DNA of 64,000 nucleotides from Duganella zoogloeoides. GTDB taxonomy: Bacteria > Pseudomonadota > Gammaproteobacteria > Burkholderiales > Burkholderiaceae_D. This document shows positions 1 through 9,799 of this stretch, piece after piece (position 1 is the first letter of the stretch; every line of letters starts with the position of its first letter). The stretch spans positions 4,402,001-4,466,000 of the forward strand of contig NZ_CP140152.1 of NCBI RefSeq assembly GCF_034479515.1. Reading direction: 5' to 3'. The notes under the pieces were generated by a model that was not told the DNA's origin, made no database searches, and saw nothing but the letters and a program-made list of their open reading frames with translations. The translations under genes and the position numbers were made by a program.

Positions 1-349
1 AGTGCTGGCGGTGCTCGCCGATGCGCACCACCAGCGGCGTGGTCTCGGGGCGCGACGGGAAGAACACGGTGGCGTCCACCACCCCGGGCGTTGCCAGGGC
101 GGTCTGGCGCAGGAAAGCCGGCGCCACGTCGTGCAGCGGCGATTGGGGATCGACGTTGTAGCGCTGCGTGACCACGACCATCCGGTCGGCGTTAGGTACG
201 TGCGCATCGTATTGCAGCGAATAGCGGACGTACCCGAGCAGCAGGATGCAGGTGCACAGGCCGACGGCCAGGCCGAGGATCACGACCAGCGAGTAGCCGG
301 GTTCGTGCAGCAAGGTGTGCCAGCCGATGCGGAAGTCCTGGAGTTTCAT
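1..349 (-). CDS. MacB/FtsX-type ABC transporter permease, N-terminal fragment
   Basis: The first 116 codons of a minus-strand gene that runs off the left edge. It starts with ATG at 347-349 (MKLQDFRIGWHTLLHEPGYS), followed by one hydrophobic membrane segment at about residues 20-42 and then a hydrophilic stretch that begins like a MacB-type periplasmic core domain. This is the arrangement of MacB/FtsX-family permeases of lipoprotein-release or macrolide-export type ABC transporters. The ATPase partner and the C-terminal membrane segments lie outside the window, so the substrate cannot be inferred. The divergent neighbour side (350-477) is short and holds no gene. Confidence 0.7.
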   Translation of the reverse strand, partial: MKLQDFRIGWHTLLHEPGYSLVVILGLAVGLCTCILLLGYVRYSLQYDAHVPNADRMVVVTQRYNVDPQSPLHDVAPAFLRQTALATPGVVDATVFFPSRPETTPLVVRIGEHRQH

Positions 350-477
350 TGCGTGTCCTGAAGTGGCGATGCCGTGACATTGCAACTAGCGTGCCACGGC
401 ACTTTCCGCGCCGGGAATCGCGCATTCAGCACCGGCTGTTCATAGTCGAACACCGGCGCTGTCCGCTTTCGCACACC

Positions 478-3400
478 TTACTTCAACGCGGGAATCTTCT
501 GCGGCGTATAGGGCTGCACCGGCTGCGCCTTGAGCTTTTGCGCCAGCAGGTCCAGCGCCACTTCCAGCTGGCGATCCTGGCCGGTGAAGGTAGCATGCGG
601 CAGGTTGTCCACTTCCACGTCCGGCGTCACGCCCACGCCTTCGATCAGCCAGTGGCCGTCGGCCGTATTGAACTGGCCGTTCTGCGCCACCCGCGCCATG
701 CCGTCGTCGCTCAGGCGATTGTTATCGCTGAGCCAGACGCCGGCGCCGGCAGTGCGCATACCCACCAGCGGCGCCAGTCCCAGGGCTTTGACGCCCGCTG
801 CAAAGGTCTCGCCGTCGGAATACGTCAGCTGGTCGATCAGCACCACCAGGTGGCCGCGGAACGTGGTCTGCATATTCGGTGCGGGCTGGCTGCCCGGCGA
901 CGACCAGAACGCCCACGCCTTGCGCAGCAGTTTTTCGATGATCCAGCTGTCGATATTGCCGCCGTTATTGCGGCGCACGTCGATGATCAGGCCTTCGCGG
1001 TTGACATTGGCGTAGAAGTCGCGTGCGAACGAGGCGATGTCGCGCGCGCCCATGGCGCGCAGGTGCAGGTAGCCGATACGTCCGCCGGACGCCGCCTCCA
1101 CCTGGCGTGCGCGGCTCTGTTCCCAGTCGCTGTAGCGCAGCGCCGCTTGCCTGGTCATGTCCACCGGCAGCACGATCACCGGCCGGCTGCGGTTGTTTTT
1201 GTCCTTGACCTGCAACAGCACCTGCTTGCCGGCCTGGTTGAGCAGCAGGTCGGCGATGTCGCGCGCTTCGCTGGCCGGCTTGCCGTTGACGGCGGTGATG
1301 ATCTCGCCCTCCTTGATGTCCACGCCGGCCTGCGCCAGCGGCCCGCGCTCGGACGGCAGCTCCGGTTCGCTGCGGTAGATGTGATCGACCTGGTAGCCAT
1401 CGGCAGTACGGGTGAGCAGCGCGCCCAGGCCGGCCGGCGTGCCTTCCGGCGCCGAGCGGCGCAAGTCGCCGGGACGGATCTGCGAGTGCAACGCGCCCAC
1501 TTCGCTCACCATCATGCCCAGGATATCGTTGAGTTCCGCGCGGTCGGTCACGCGCTCGACCAGCGGCGCATATTTCTGGCGCATGCCGGCCCAGTCCACG
1601 CCGCGCATATTGGCGTCGTAGAGGAAATCGCGGTGCATGCGCCAGGCGTCGTTGAACATCTGCTTCCACTCCAGGCGCGGGTTGGACGTGAAACTCCAGT
1701 CGTCCACCTTGACCCTGGCCTTGGAGATATCGGTTGGCGCCTTGGCGCCCGCATCGACGATGATCATCTCGCCCGGGCCGGCGGCAAAGGTGCGGTAATA
1801 AACGTGTTTCTTGTCGCGCGCCAGGTCGAACTCGCGCACATTGCTGGCAAAGGTTTCCGGCTGCGGGCCGTTGGCGGCGATGGCCAGCGTCTTCAAGATG
1901 GCTTTGCCGCCTGGATCTTCGCTCTCGAGGTAGTACAGGCGCTTGTCGTCCATCGCCAGCGCGCGGTAGTTCCCCGGCGCCAGCGGCACTTCGTACAGGC
2001 GGTCCTGCAGGCCGGCAAACACGATGGCCGGCAGGGTCTTGCCGGCGCTGGCCTTCGGCTTGGCGTCGGTGGTCTTGGCGACTTTTTCCACGGCTTTTTC
2101 TGCCGCTTTTTCAGCCGCCTGTTCGACTGCCTTGTCCTCGGTGCCGACCGCGCTCTTTTCGCCCGGCAGGCTCAGTTCATCGTCCGGCTTGAACGGGAAG
2201 CGGTTACCCGGCTGCAGCGCCAGCGCATACACGCCGGTGCGCTTGTCGAACACGGGCCCCATGTTGCGGTCGCCCCACGGCGAACCGTTGGCCAGCGTGA
2301 AGTTGCGCGCCGAGAGGAAGTACAACCACTTGCCGTCCGACGAAAACACCGGCGCGCCGGAAGTGAACCGGTCGCTGGTGACGAACGCCAGCTGTTTCGA
2401 GGCCAGGTTGTACAGGCCGATCTGCTCGCGCTGCTCGGTGCTGGCGGCGCGCACGATGGCCAGGTTTTTACTATCCGCCGACCAGACGATTTCGTCGTGC
2501 TTGTCCACGCCCGCCTTGCCGGCATCGTCGATCACGACATTGGTCTTGGTGGCCAGGTCCAGCAGCCAGAATCGGCCCTTCTTGTCGGTGTGGCCAAGCC
2601 AGCGCCCGTCCGGCGACGGGTACAGTTGCCAGCGATGGCTGATGCCGTCTTTTGTGAGGCGTTCGCCCGGACCCGAGCCGTCGGCCGGGTACTTCCAGAT
2701 TTCGTTTTCGCCAGTGGTATCGACGATGGCGTACACCGAGCGCTCGTCATGGCTGAACACCGCCTCGCGCGCCCGCGCGCCTTCGGAAATCGCGATTTCC
2801 ACGCGGCGCTGGGCGCCGGTGCCGGCCAGGCTCACGCGTCCGCGCGCGGTGAGCACCAGCCGTTCGCGCGTGGCCGCCAGCTGAACGTTGGTCAGCTGTT
2901 CCAGCGGCGAGCGGATCTGGCGTGCGCGCTGCTGGTCGAAGTCGGACACCAGGTCGATCGCCAGCGGGCGGTCGTTGGCCGACGCCAGGTCCAGCACGTG
3001 GATATCGGCGCCCAGCTGGTAGGCGATACGGCCGTCGCCCAGCGCGGCGTTGCGCACGTCCCATTCCTTGTGGCGCGTGTGCTGGCGCAGGTCGGCGCCA
3101 GCGGCCGTCATCGACCAGATGTTATCGGCGCCATCGCGGTCGCTGATGAAATACAGGCGACCCTGCCACCACATCGGTCTTTTGCTGTTTCCGGCATCGG
3201 ACGCCAGCAGTTGCACCGCCTCGGCCTTGCCATCGACATCGTAGCGCCACAGCTGCGCGTGGGCGCCGCCCCGGTAGTTCTTGACGTTGTCGTTGGTAAG
3301 CGCCAGACCGTAGCGGGTGAAGTACAGGGTCTTGCCGGCGTCGTCGAGCACGGCGTCGTTGGCGTCGGCCACGGCAAACACGCGGCGCGCCAGCGTGGTG

Positions 3401-3828
3401 GGTGTGACGGCCGCAACGATGCGGTGCGCCGACGGTCCCTTGCTGTCCTGGGTACTGACCAGCACCTCGCCCTGCGCGGTCCATCCTAGCACCGTCACGG
3501 CGCCGTTCTCGAACGTGATGCGCCGTGGCAGGCCGCCGGCGAGCGGCATCACGTAGGCTTCCTGTGCGCCCTCGTAGGCGCCGGTGAACGCCACCCAGCG
3601 GCCGTCGTGCGAGATGGCGGCATTGGTTTCGGCAGCGGCGTGCGTGGTCAGGCGCTGGGCCGCGCCGCCCTGGGCGCCGGTCTTCCACAAGTCGCCTTCG
3701 GCGGTGAACACCACGGCGTCGCCACGGATGGCAGGGAATCGGTAGTAGGCTTCGGCGGCGTGGGCGCCGATCTGGGTGGCCAGCAGGCCAGCGGACAGCA
3801 ACAGTTGCGACAGGCGGGACAGTTTCAT
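478..3828 (-). CDS. Tricorn-like periplasmic S41 peptidase
   Basis: A 1116-residue exported serine protease. I start at 3828 because a classical signal peptide begins there (MKLSRLSQLLLSAGLLATQI, cleavage near AHA-AEA); the 31 codons upstream look non-coding. The N-terminal half carries WD/TolB-like propeller repeats (motifs such as SHDGRWVAFTGAYEG and SSDGKWLYFLSAR). A PDZ domain follows at roughly residues 840-920 and the C-terminal tail-protease core contains RRNNGGN and TYSDGETFA, where the serine is the expected nucleophile. Tricorn homologues degrade peptides downstream of larger proteases; here the signal peptide predicts a periplasmic site. A Lys/Ala/Glu-rich linker at about residues 555-595 interrupts the propeller region. 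The gene is monocistronic by spacing. Confidence 0.88.
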   Translation of the reverse strand: MKLSRLSQLLLSAGLLATQIGAHAAEAYYRFPAIRGDAVVFTAEGDLWKTGAQGGAAQRLTTHAAAETNAAISHDGRWVAFTGAYEGAQEAYVMPLAGGLPRRITFENGAVTVLGWTAQGEVLVSTQDSKGPSAHRIVAAVTPTTLARRVFAVADANDAVLDDAGKTLYFTRYGLALTNDNVKNYRGGAHAQLWRYDVDGKAEAVQLLASDAGNSKRPMWWQGRLYFISDRDGADNIWSMTAAGADLRQHTRHKEWDVRNAALGDGRIAYQLGADIHVLDLASANDRPLAIDLVSDFDQQRARQIRSPLEQLTNVQLAATRERLVLTARGRVSLAGTGAQRRVEIAISEGARAREAVFSHDERSVYAIVDTTGENEIWKYPADGSGPGERLTKDGISHRWQLYPSPDGRWLGHTDKKGRFWLLDLATKTNVVIDDAGKAGVDKHDEIVWSADSKNLAIVRAASTEQREQIGLYNLASKQLAFVTSDRFTSGAPVFSSDGKWLYFLSARNFTLANGSPWGDRNMGPVFDKRTGVYALALQPGNRFPFKPDDELSLPGEKSAVGTEDKAVEQAAEKAAEKAVEKVAKTTDAKPKASAGKTLPAIVFAGLQDRLYEVPLAPGNYRALAMDDKRLYYLESEDPGGKAILKTLAIAANGPQPETFASNVREFDLARDKKHVYYRTFAAGPGEMIIVDAGAKAPTDISKARVKVDDWSFTSNPRLEWKQMFNDAWRMHRDFLYDANMRGVDWAGMRQKYAPLVERVTDRAELNDILGMMVSEVGALHSQIRPGDLRRSAPEGTPAGLGALLTRTADGYQVDHIYRSEPELPSERGPLAQAGVDIKEGEIITAVNGKPASEARDIADLLLNQAGKQVLLQVKDKNNRSRPVIVLPVDMTRQAALRYSDWEQSRARQVEAASGGRIGYLHLRAMGARDIASFARDFYANVNREGLIIDVRRNNGGNIDSWIIEKLLRKAWAFWSSPGSQPAPNMQTTFRGHLVVLIDQLTYSDGETFAAGVKALGLAPLVGMRTAGAGVWLSDNNRLSDDGMARVAQNGQFNTADGHWLIEGVGVTPDVEVDNLPHATFTGQDRQLEVALDLLAQKLKAQPVQPYTPQKIPALK

Positions 3829-3905
3829 GGAGACCAGGTTAAGTTGTCGGATTGAACGACAATTCTGGCACAGCTCGGGCTGCGGCAGGCAAAAATCGGG
3901 ACGTA

Positions 3906-3939
3906 AAAAAACCCGCACCACTTGCGTGGGCGGGTTTTT
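3906..3939 (-). terminator. intrinsic terminator after clpA
   Basis: An inverted repeat (AAAACCCGC ... GCGGGTTTTT with an extra CCA/TGG match) lies just past the clpA stop on the minus strand and ends in a T run in that direction. It also lies inside the region upstream of the protease gene, so it separates the two minus-strand genes. Confidence 0.8.
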
Positions 3940-3955
3940 CTGCCAGCGTTGACGC

Positions 3956-6262
3956 TTAGTCCACTTCCACCGTTTCCGGTGGCAGGGTGGGCGCGGCGTC
4001 CGGCGGTTCCGGGAACTCCAGCTTGACCACGTCCTTCTCGTCCAGGTCCACGGTGACCTTGCCGCCGGTGACCAGGCGGCCGAACAGCAGTTCGTCAGCC
4101 AGCGCCTTGCGGATCATGTCCTGGATCAGGCGCGCCATCGGGCGCGCGCCCATCAGCGGATCGAAGCCTTTCTTGCCGAGGAACTTGCGCAGCTTCTCGG
4201 TGAAGATCGCTTCGACCTTTTTCTCGTGCAGCTGCTCTTCCAGCTGCATCAGGAACTTGTCGACCACGCGCAGGATGATTTCCTCGTCCAGCGCACGGAA
4301 GCTGATGATCGCGTCGATACGGTTGCGGAACTCCGGCGTGAACATGCGCTTGATGTCGCCCATCTCGTCGCCAGCCTGCTTGGAGTTGGTGAAGCCGATG
4401 GTGGCCTTCTGCAAACTCTCGGCGCCCGCATTGGTGGTCATGATGATGATCACGTTGCGGAAGTCCGCCTTGCGGCCGTTGTTATCGGTCAGCGTGCCAT
4501 GGTCCATCACCTGCAGCAGGATGTTGAAAATGTCCGGGTGGGCTTTTTCAATTTCGTCCAACAGCAGCACCGCGTGCGGCTTCTTGGTGATGGCTTCGGT
4601 CAGCAAACCGCCCTGGTCGAAACCGACGTAGCCCGGCGGCGCGCCGATCATGCGCGACACCGCGTGACGCTCCATGTACTCGGACATGTCGAAGCGGATC
4701 AGGTCGATGCCGAGGATGAACGCCAACTGCTTGGCCACCTCGGTTTTACCCACGCCGGTCGGACCGGAGAACAGGAACGAACCGATCGGCTTGTCGGACT
4801 TGCCGAGACCGGCGCGCGCCATCTTGATGGCCGACGCCAGCGCTTCGATCGCAGGATCCTGGCCGAACACCACGTTGCGCAGGTCGCGGTCGATGGTTTG
4901 CAGCTTGCTGCGGTCGTCCTGGTTGACCGTTTGCGGCGGGATGCGTGCGATCTTGGCAATGATGTCCTCGATCTCGGTCTTGCCGATGGTTTTCTTCTGC
5001 TTCGATTTCGGCAGGATGCGTTGCGCCGCACCGGCTTCGTCGATCACGTCAATGGCCTTGTCGGGCAGGTGACGGTCGTTGATGAAGCGCGCTGCCAGTT
5101 CGGCCGCCGTGGACAACGCCGACGACGTGTATTTCACGCCATGGTGCTCTTCGAAGCGCGATTTCAGGCCACGCAGAATTTGCACGGTCTGCTCGACGGT
5201 CGGCTCGTTGACGTCCACTTTCTGGAAGCGGCGCGACAACGCGTGGTCTTTTTCGAACACGCCGCGGAACTCGGTGTAGGTGGTCGCACCGATGCACTTG
5301 AGCTGACCATTGGCCAACGCCGGCTTGAGCAGGTTCGATGCATCGAGCGTACCGCCCGAAGCCGAACCGGCGCCGATGATGGTGTGGATCTCGTCGATGA
5401 ACAGGATGCCGGCCGGGTTGTCCTTGAGCTGCTTGAGGACAGCCTTGAGGCGCTGTTCGAAGTCGCCGCGATACTTGGTGCCGGCCAGCAGCGCGCCCAT
5501 GTCCAGCGAGTAGACCACGGCGTTTTGCAGGATTTCAGGCACGTCGCCCTGGGTGATGCGGTAGGCCAGGCCTTCGGCAATCGCGGTCTTGCCCACGCCG
5601 GCTTCGCCGACCAGCAGCGGATTGTTCTTGCGGCGGCGGCACAGGATCTGGATCACGCGATCGACTTCCTCGTCGCGGCCGATCAGCGGATCGATCTTGC
5701 CTTCGGCAGCGAACTTGTTGAGGTTTTGCGTGAACTGGTCGAGCGGGCTTTCCTTCGGCTGGCCCTCGGCGCCCGGGGCGCCCTCTTCCACGCCTTCGGA
5801 CGCCTTGGCGGCATCCGATTGCTGGTCCTTGCGCACACCGTGCGAAATGAAATTGACCACGTCGAGACGGGTCACGCCCTGCTGGTGCAGGTAATAGACC
5901 GCGTGCGAGTCCTTCTCGCCGAAGATGGCGACCAGCACATTGGCGCCGGTGACTTCCTTTTTGCCGTTCGAGGCGGACTGCACGTGCATGATGGCACGCT
6001 GGATGACACGCTGGAAACCGAGCGTAGGCTGGGTATCGACTTCACCGGTGCCGGGCACCGTCGGCGTGTTATCGCCGATGAAGTTGGTCAAGGTCTTGCG
6101 CAGATCCTCGATGTTGACGGCACATGCGCGCAACACTTCGGCAGCCGAGGGGTTGTCCAGCAGAGCGAGCAGCAAGTGCTCCACCGTGATGAATTCGTGC
6201 CGTGCCTGTCGTGCTTCGACAAACGCCATGTGCAAACTTACTTCCAATTCCTGCGCAATCAT
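3956..6262 (-). CDS. clpA: ATP-dependent Clp protease ATP-binding subunit ClpA
   Basis: A 768-residue AAA+ unfoldase that feeds substrates into ClpP. The start is the ATG at 6262 ([20 protein letters not shown]), preceded by GGAGGAAGT, a strong ribosome site. The Clp N domain is followed by two AAA modules: Walker A GEAGVGKT and Walker B LFIDEIH in the first, Walker A GPTGVGKT and [12 protein letters not shown] in the second. An IGF loop (KATIGFTN) for docking on ClpP is present. Its start codon overlaps the clpS stop as ATGA, the usual adaptor-unfoldase pair, so the two are probably translationally coupled. The C-terminal tail is acidic and proline-rich. Confidence 0.97.
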   Translation of the reverse strand: MIAQELEVSLHMAFVEARQARHEFITVEHLLLALLDNPSAAEVLRACAVNIEDLRKTLTNFIGDNTPTVPGTGEVDTQPTLGFQRVIQRAIMHVQSASNGKKEVTGANVLVAIFGEKDSHAVYYLHQQGVTRLDVVNFISHGVRKDQQSDAAKASEGVEEGAPGAEGQPKESPLDQFTQNLNKFAAEGKIDPLIGRDEEVDRVIQILCRRRKNNPLLVGEAGVGKTAIAEGLAYRITQGDVPEILQNAVVYSLDMGALLAGTKYRGDFEQRLKAVLKQLKDNPAGILFIDEIHTIIGAGSASGGTLDASNLLKPALANGQLKCIGATTYTEFRGVFEKDHALSRRFQKVDVNEPTVEQTVQILRGLKSRFEEHHGVKYTSSALSTAAELAARFINDRHLPDKAIDVIDEAGAAQRILPKSKQKKTIGKTEIEDIIAKIARIPPQTVNQDDRSKLQTIDRDLRNVVFGQDPAIEALASAIKMARAGLGKSDKPIGSFLFSGPTGVGKTEVAKQLAFILGIDLIRFDMSEYMERHAVSRMIGAPPGYVGFDQGGLLTEAITKKPHAVLLLDEIEKAHPDIFNILLQVMDHGTLTDNNGRKADFRNVIIIMTTNAGAESLQKATIGFTNSKQAGDEMGDIKRMFTPEFRNRIDAIISFRALDEEIILRVVDKFLMQLEEQLHEKKVEAIFTEKLRKFLGKKGFDPLMGARPMARLIQDMIRKALADELLFGRLVTGGKVTVDLDEKDVVKLEFPEPPDAAPTLPPETVEVD

Positions 6263-6561
6263 ACTTCCTCCATCACGCATTGCAGGGGATGCCCCGCCTT
6301 GCGTGCGTGCGTTAAAACGAACTCCACTTTGGTACTGGCTATATCTTTTGAGAACACGCCGCACACTCCTTTGCCGTAGCGATGAACACTGAGCATTATT
6401 TGCGTGGCTGTTTCACGGTCTTTGTTGAAATACTCCTGGATGATGGCAACGACGAACTCCATCGGCGTGTAGTCGTCATTTAGCAGCGCCACCTGGAACA
6501 ACGGTGGGGGTTTCAGCGCTTGCCGCTCCAGTAGGGTTTCGGTGTCATGCTTGGTTGCCAT
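6259..6561 (-). CDS. clpS: ATP-dependent Clp protease adaptor ClpS
   Basis: A 100-residue N-end-rule adaptor for ClpA. The start is ATG at 6561 ([14 protein letters not shown]); the 18 codons upstream in frame do not look coding. The core shows the family signatures [13 protein letters not shown], where the acidic residues and Met contact the N-degron, and the helix with HRYGKGVCG. It overlaps clpA by four bases and reads first, so the two are a translationally coupled operon. Confidence 0.96.
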   Translation of the reverse strand: MATKHDTETLLERQALKPPPLFQVALLNDDYTPMEFVVAIIQEYFNKDRETATQIMLSVHRYGKGVCGVFSKDIASTKVEFVLTHARKAGHPLQCVMEEV

Positions 6562-6737
6562 ACGCTTATATTCTAATGCTTTCGGGGTTGATGCAATGTG
6601 CATTTCACCATGCACAACTAATTGTTTTCCATCTTACGCGTTTTCCTGACTTGCCGCAGATGGCGTCCGGTTTGTCAATTACAAGAGTTGCTTTTCAACC
6701 AATTCGATTAAAAGTAGCAAAATGCCCATAAATCTGC

Positions 6738-6766
6738 TTGACTTTCAAATTTGGTCCGCTAACAAT
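6738..6766 (+). promoter_or_regulatory. candidate sigma-70 promoter of the cold-shock gene
   Basis: TTGACT (6738-6743), a 17-base spacer and AACAAT (6761-6766) match a vegetative promoter with one mismatch in the -35 and two in the -10. Transcription would start near 6773 and leave a leader of about 110 bases before the cold-shock ORF, the long 5' UTR usual for cspA-type genes. The rest of 6562-6884 is AT-rich, divides the divergent clpS and csp genes, and shows no ORF. Confidence 0.5.
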
Positions 6767-6884
6767 GCGTTATCGGCTCCGTGCAGAAATGTACATGTTG
6801 ATAAGAAGTGAGGCGTGAGGAGGGGCAAGAAGCATCTTGCTTTTATGGCTCGTGTGATCAGTTTTAATTTTGAAAGTTCTTTTT

Positions 6885-7088
6885 ATGGCAACAGGTACTG
6901 TTAAGTGGTTCAATGATTCCAAAGGTTTTGGCTTCATCACTCCAGATGACGGCGGCGAAGATTTGTTCGCGCACTTCTCCGCAATCAACATGAACGGTTT
7001 TAAGACCCTCAAAGAAGGTCAAAAAGTTCAATTCGAAGTCACGCAAGGCCCTAAAGGCAAGCAAGCTTCCAACATCCAGTCCACGTAA
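6885..7088 (+). CDS. cold-shock domain protein, CspA family
   Basis: A 67-residue single-domain protein. The start is the ATG at 6885 ([20 protein letters not shown]); the five codons before it in frame are not part of the family. Both RNA-binding motifs are present: KGFGFIT (RNP1) and DLFAHF (RNP2). CspA-type proteins bind single-stranded RNA and act as RNA chaperones. The gene stands alone, divergent from clpS, and is followed by a strong terminator. Whether this copy is cold-inducible or constitutive cannot be told from the sequence; the long leader suggests post-transcriptional control. Confidence 0.96.
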   Translation: MATGTVKWFNDSKGFGFITPDDGGEDLFAHFSAINMNGFKTLKEGQKVQFEVTQGPKGKQASNIQST

Positions 7089-7107
7089 TTTGGTGGCATC
7101 GATGTAC

Positions 7108-7134
7108 AAAAACCCCGTCTGCGGGGTTTTTTTT
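7108..7134 (+). terminator. intrinsic terminator after csp
   Basis: AACCCCGTCTGCGGGGTT followed by eight T residues, about 20 bases after the stop codon of the cold-shock gene: a compact GC stem with a U tract. Confidence 0.9.
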
Positions 7135-7206
7135 CGCCCGTACGGTTGGGTTCGACCGAGGCGAAGTGTTGTACCGATCCTACGCGGCGCAATTGCTCCC
7201 CCGAAT

Positions 7207-7243
7207 GAAAAAAGCTCCGCCCTGCGCAGGAACGGAGCTTTGA
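7207..7243 (-). terminator. intrinsic terminator after icd
   Basis: On the minus strand AAAGCTCCG pairs with CGGAGCTTTTTTC, with a short GC-rich loop. It lies about 20 bases beyond the icd stop codon and ends in T residues in the icd direction. Confidence 0.8.
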
Positions 7244-7261
7244 CAGTGGATGATCCCCTGC

Positions 7262-8518
7262 TTATTCCATGTTCTCGACCATCACCTCGCCAAAGCCCGA
7301 GCACGACACCTGGGTGGCGCCGTCCATCAGGCGGGCGAAATCGTAGGTGACTTTTTTCGAGATGATCGAGCGCTCCATGGCCTTGATGACCAGGTTGGCC
7401 GCCTCGGTCCAGCCCATGTGGCGCAACATCATTTCGGCCGACAGGATCAGCGAACCGGGGTTGACGTAATCCTTGCCCGCGTACTTGGGCGCGGTGCCGT
7501 GGGTGGCTTCGAACATGGCCACCGAGTCGGACATATTGGCGCCCGGAGCGATGCCGATGCCGCCCACCTGGGCCGCCAGCGCGTCGGAGATGTAGTCGCC
7601 GTTCAGGTTCAGGGTGGCAATCACGCTGTACTCGGCCGGACGCAGCAGAATTTGTTGCAAGAATGCATCAGCGATCGAATCCTTGATGACGATGTCGCGG
7701 CCGGTCTTCGGGTTCTTGAATTTGCACCACGGGCCGCCGTCGATCAGCTCGGCGCCGAATTCCTCGACCGCCACCTGGTAGGCCCAGTCCCGGAAGCCAC
7801 CCTCGGTGTATTTCATGATGTTGCCCTTGTGGACGATGGTCACCGAAGGCTTGTCGTTGTCGATGGCGTACTGCAACGCCTTGCGTACCAGGCGCTGCGT
7901 GCCCTCGATCGAGACCGGCTTGACGCCGATGCCCGAGGTTTCCGGGAAGCGGATCTTTTTCACGCCCATTTCCCTGACCAGGAAGTCGATCAGTTTTTTC
8001 GCGCCTTCCGACCCCTGCTCGTACTCGATGCCGGCATAGATGTCTTCGGAGTTTTCACGGAAGATCACCATCTGGGTTTTTTCCGGCTCCTTGACCGGCG
8101 ACGGCACGCCGGGGAAGTAGCGCACCGGGCGCAGGCACACGTACAGGTCCAGTTGCTGGCGCAGCGCCACGTTGAGCGAGCGGATGCCGCCGCCCACCGG
8201 CGTGGTCAGCGGGCCCTTGATCGACACCACGTAGTCCTTGAGCACGGCCAGGGTTTCTTCGGGCAGCCAGACGTCGGGGCCATACACGCGGGTCGATTTT
8301 TCGCCCGAGTAGATTTCCATCCAGTGGATCTTGCGGGAGCCGCCGTACGCCTTGGCGACAGCGGCATCGACCACCTTGATCATCACCGGCGTGACGTCGA
8401 TGCCGGTACCATCGCCCTCGATGAAGGGGATGATCGGATTATCTGGCACATTCAGGGAAAAATCGGCGTTGACGGTGATTTTCTGGCCGTCGGCAGGGAC
8501 ATTGATATGTTGGTACAT
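7262..8518 (-). CDS. icd: NADP-dependent isocitrate dehydrogenase
   Basis: A 418-residue cytosolic TCA-cycle enzyme that converts isocitrate to 2-oxoglutarate and CO2 with NADP. It has the usual length for the homodimeric E. coli-type enzyme. Visible signatures are [11 protein letters not shown] at the N terminus, the substrate loop containing [41 protein letters not shown], and the Mg-binding [17 protein letters not shown] region followed by [14 protein letters not shown], the nucleotide-binding loop. It is monocistronic, divergent from rluE and closed by a terminator. Confidence 0.98.
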   Translation of the reverse strand: MYQHINVPADGQKITVNADFSLNVPDNPIIPFIEGDGTGIDVTPVMIKVVDAAVAKAYGGSRKIHWMEIYSGEKSTRVYGPDVWLPEETLAVLKDYVVSIKGPLTTPVGGGIRSLNVALRQQLDLYVCLRPVRYFPGVPSPVKEPEKTQMVIFRENSEDIYAGIEYEQGSEGAKKLIDFLVREMGVKKIRFPETSGIGVKPVSIEGTQRLVRKALQYAIDNDKPSVTIVHKGNIMKYTEGGFRDWAYQVAVEEFGAELIDGGPWCKFKNPKTGRDIVIKDSIADAFLQQILLRPAEYSVIATLNLNGDYISDALAAQVGGIGIAPGANMSDSVAMFEATHGTAPKYAGKDYVNPGSLILSAEMMLRHMGWTEAANLVIKAMERSIISKKVTYDFARLMDGATQVSCSGFGEVMVENME

Positions 8519-8681
8519 CGCGTACTCCTAAATGGGCACCAGGGGACACCGGGCAAACAGCTACAATGCTGCTCCAGGATCAAGAAGCCAACTACTCTTC
8601 TATAAGACATAAGACACTGTTTCGCATTATGCACGACTATCATGCGAGGCGCTAGCCTACACCAATCCCACCCTCTACAGC

Positions 8682-9242
8682 ATGGCCCTCATACTTTTTA
8701 ACAAACCGTTCCAGGTCCTGTGCCAGTTCTCGCCGCAGGACGGCAAGGCCACCCTGGCCGACCATCTGGCCATTCCCAACATCTACCCCGCCGGCCGCCT
8801 CGACTACGACAGCGAAGGCCTGATGCTGCTCACTGACGACGGCAAGCTGCAGCACGCCATCGCCCACCCCGACCACAAGGAAGCCAAGGTGTACCTGGTG
8901 CAGGTGGACGGCGTGCCCGACGCGGCCAGCCTGGCCAGGCTGCAGGCGCCGATCGAGCTCGGCGACTTCACCACCCTGCCCTGCCAGGCCGTGCGCATCG
9001 CCGAACCCGAATGGCTGTGGCCCCGCAATCCGCCGATCCGCCAGCGCGCCGAACAGCCCACCAGCTGGCTGGCGATCACGTTACAGGAAGGGAAGAACCG
9101 CCAGGTCCGGCGCATGACGGCAGCGGTAGGTTTGCCGACCTTGCGGCTGCTGCGCACCGCCATTGGCGGCATCTCGTTGGCCACCCATCCGCTGCTGCCG
9201 GGCGAGTGGATGGAAGTGTCTTCGAAGGATCTCAAGCCCTAG
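8682..9242 (+). CDS. rluE: 23S rRNA pseudouridine(2457) synthase RluE
   Basis: A 186-residue RsuA/RluE-type pseudouridine synthase. It lacks an S4 domain, as RluE does. The catalytic motif GRLDYDSEGLMLLT contains the nucleophilic Asp; NRQVRRMTAAVGLPTLRLLR is the second conserved block. RluE modifies U2457 in 23S rRNA. The gene sits divergently from icd, the same neighbourhood as in E. coli, and has its own terminator. Confidence 0.94.
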   Translation: MALILFNKPFQVLCQFSPQDGKATLADHLAIPNIYPAGRLDYDSEGLMLLTDDGKLQHAIAHPDHKEAKVYLVQVDGVPDAASLARLQAPIELGDFTTLPCQAVRIAEPEWLWPRNPPIRQRAEQPTSWLAITLQEGKNRQVRRMTAAVGLPTLRLLRTAIGGISLATHPLLPGEWMEVSSKDLKP

Positions 9243-9287
9243 GAACCAGCTCCGGCCGCCGGCCGGAGCATAACCCGCTGCCAATGC

Positions 9288-9325
9288 GAAAAAACCCGCG
9301 CTGGCCGAAGCCAGGCGGGTTTTTG
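9288..9325 (+). terminator. bidirectional terminator between rluE and rpsT
   Basis: AAAAAACCCGC ... GCGGGTTTTT forms a GC stem with A and T runs on either side. It lies between two convergent genes, so it can serve both rluE and rpsT. A second hairpin (TCCGGCC/GGCCGGA at 9251-9267) sits just upstream. Confidence 0.8.
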
Positions 9326-9346
9326 CTGCTATTCCCGAAGGGGGAA

Positions 9347-9619
9347 TTAAGCGGCGGTTGCCAGTGCCTTGACAGCAGCGGCCAGGCGGCTCTTGTGGCG
9401 AGCGGCCTTGTTTTTGTGGATGATCTTCTTGTCAGCGATGCTGTCGATGGTCGACACCGACTTCTGGAAGATTTCAGCAGCAGCGGCTTTGTCGCCAGCC
9501 TGGATTGCTTTACGAACTGCTTTGATTGCAGTGCGCAGGGTCGAACGCTGCGACGAGTTGTGCGCGTTTTGTTTAACTGCTTGACGAGCACGTTTGCGCG
9601 CTTGTGCGGTATTTGCCAT
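9347..9619 (-). CDS. rpsT: 30S ribosomal protein S20
   Basis: A 90-residue basic protein of typical S20 length and sequence ([20 protein letters not shown], then [17 protein letters not shown] and [12 protein letters not shown]). The start is ATG at 9619, preceded by AGGAAATTCC; the upstream in-frame ATG at 9649 would add a non-conserved extension. S20 is a primary 16S rRNA binder in small-subunit assembly. It is divergent from murJ, an arrangement common in proteobacteria. Confidence 0.97.
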   Translation of the reverse strand: MANTAQARKRARQAVKQNAHNSSQRSTLRTAIKAVRKAIQAGDKAAAAEIFQKSVSTIDSIADKKIIHKNKAARHKSRLAAAVKALATAA

Positions 9620-9799
9620 GGAATTTCCTAAAATAAAGGTAGTTTGCAAACATTATCGTTTGCCAAACAGGTCGTTCGTGTGCCGAACCAAGTGAGTCAA
9701 ACTGCTGCCTGCCAAACAATTATTGTCTGCATAACAGAATTCTGTACAGCCAGCGATTATAGCGATCTTTTCCGCCCGGAGCAACTATAATCATGCCCC

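Noticed and set aside
349..3489. A 1046-codon open frame on the plus strand
   Set aside because: It is antisense to the Tricorn-like protease, composed of His/Arg/Gln/Ala-rich sequence with no domain. In GC-rich DNA the complement of a coding strand often stays open.
4226..6379. A 717-codon plus-strand open frame across clpA
   Set aside because: It is exactly antisense to clpA, with low-information composition and no motif; a shadow frame.
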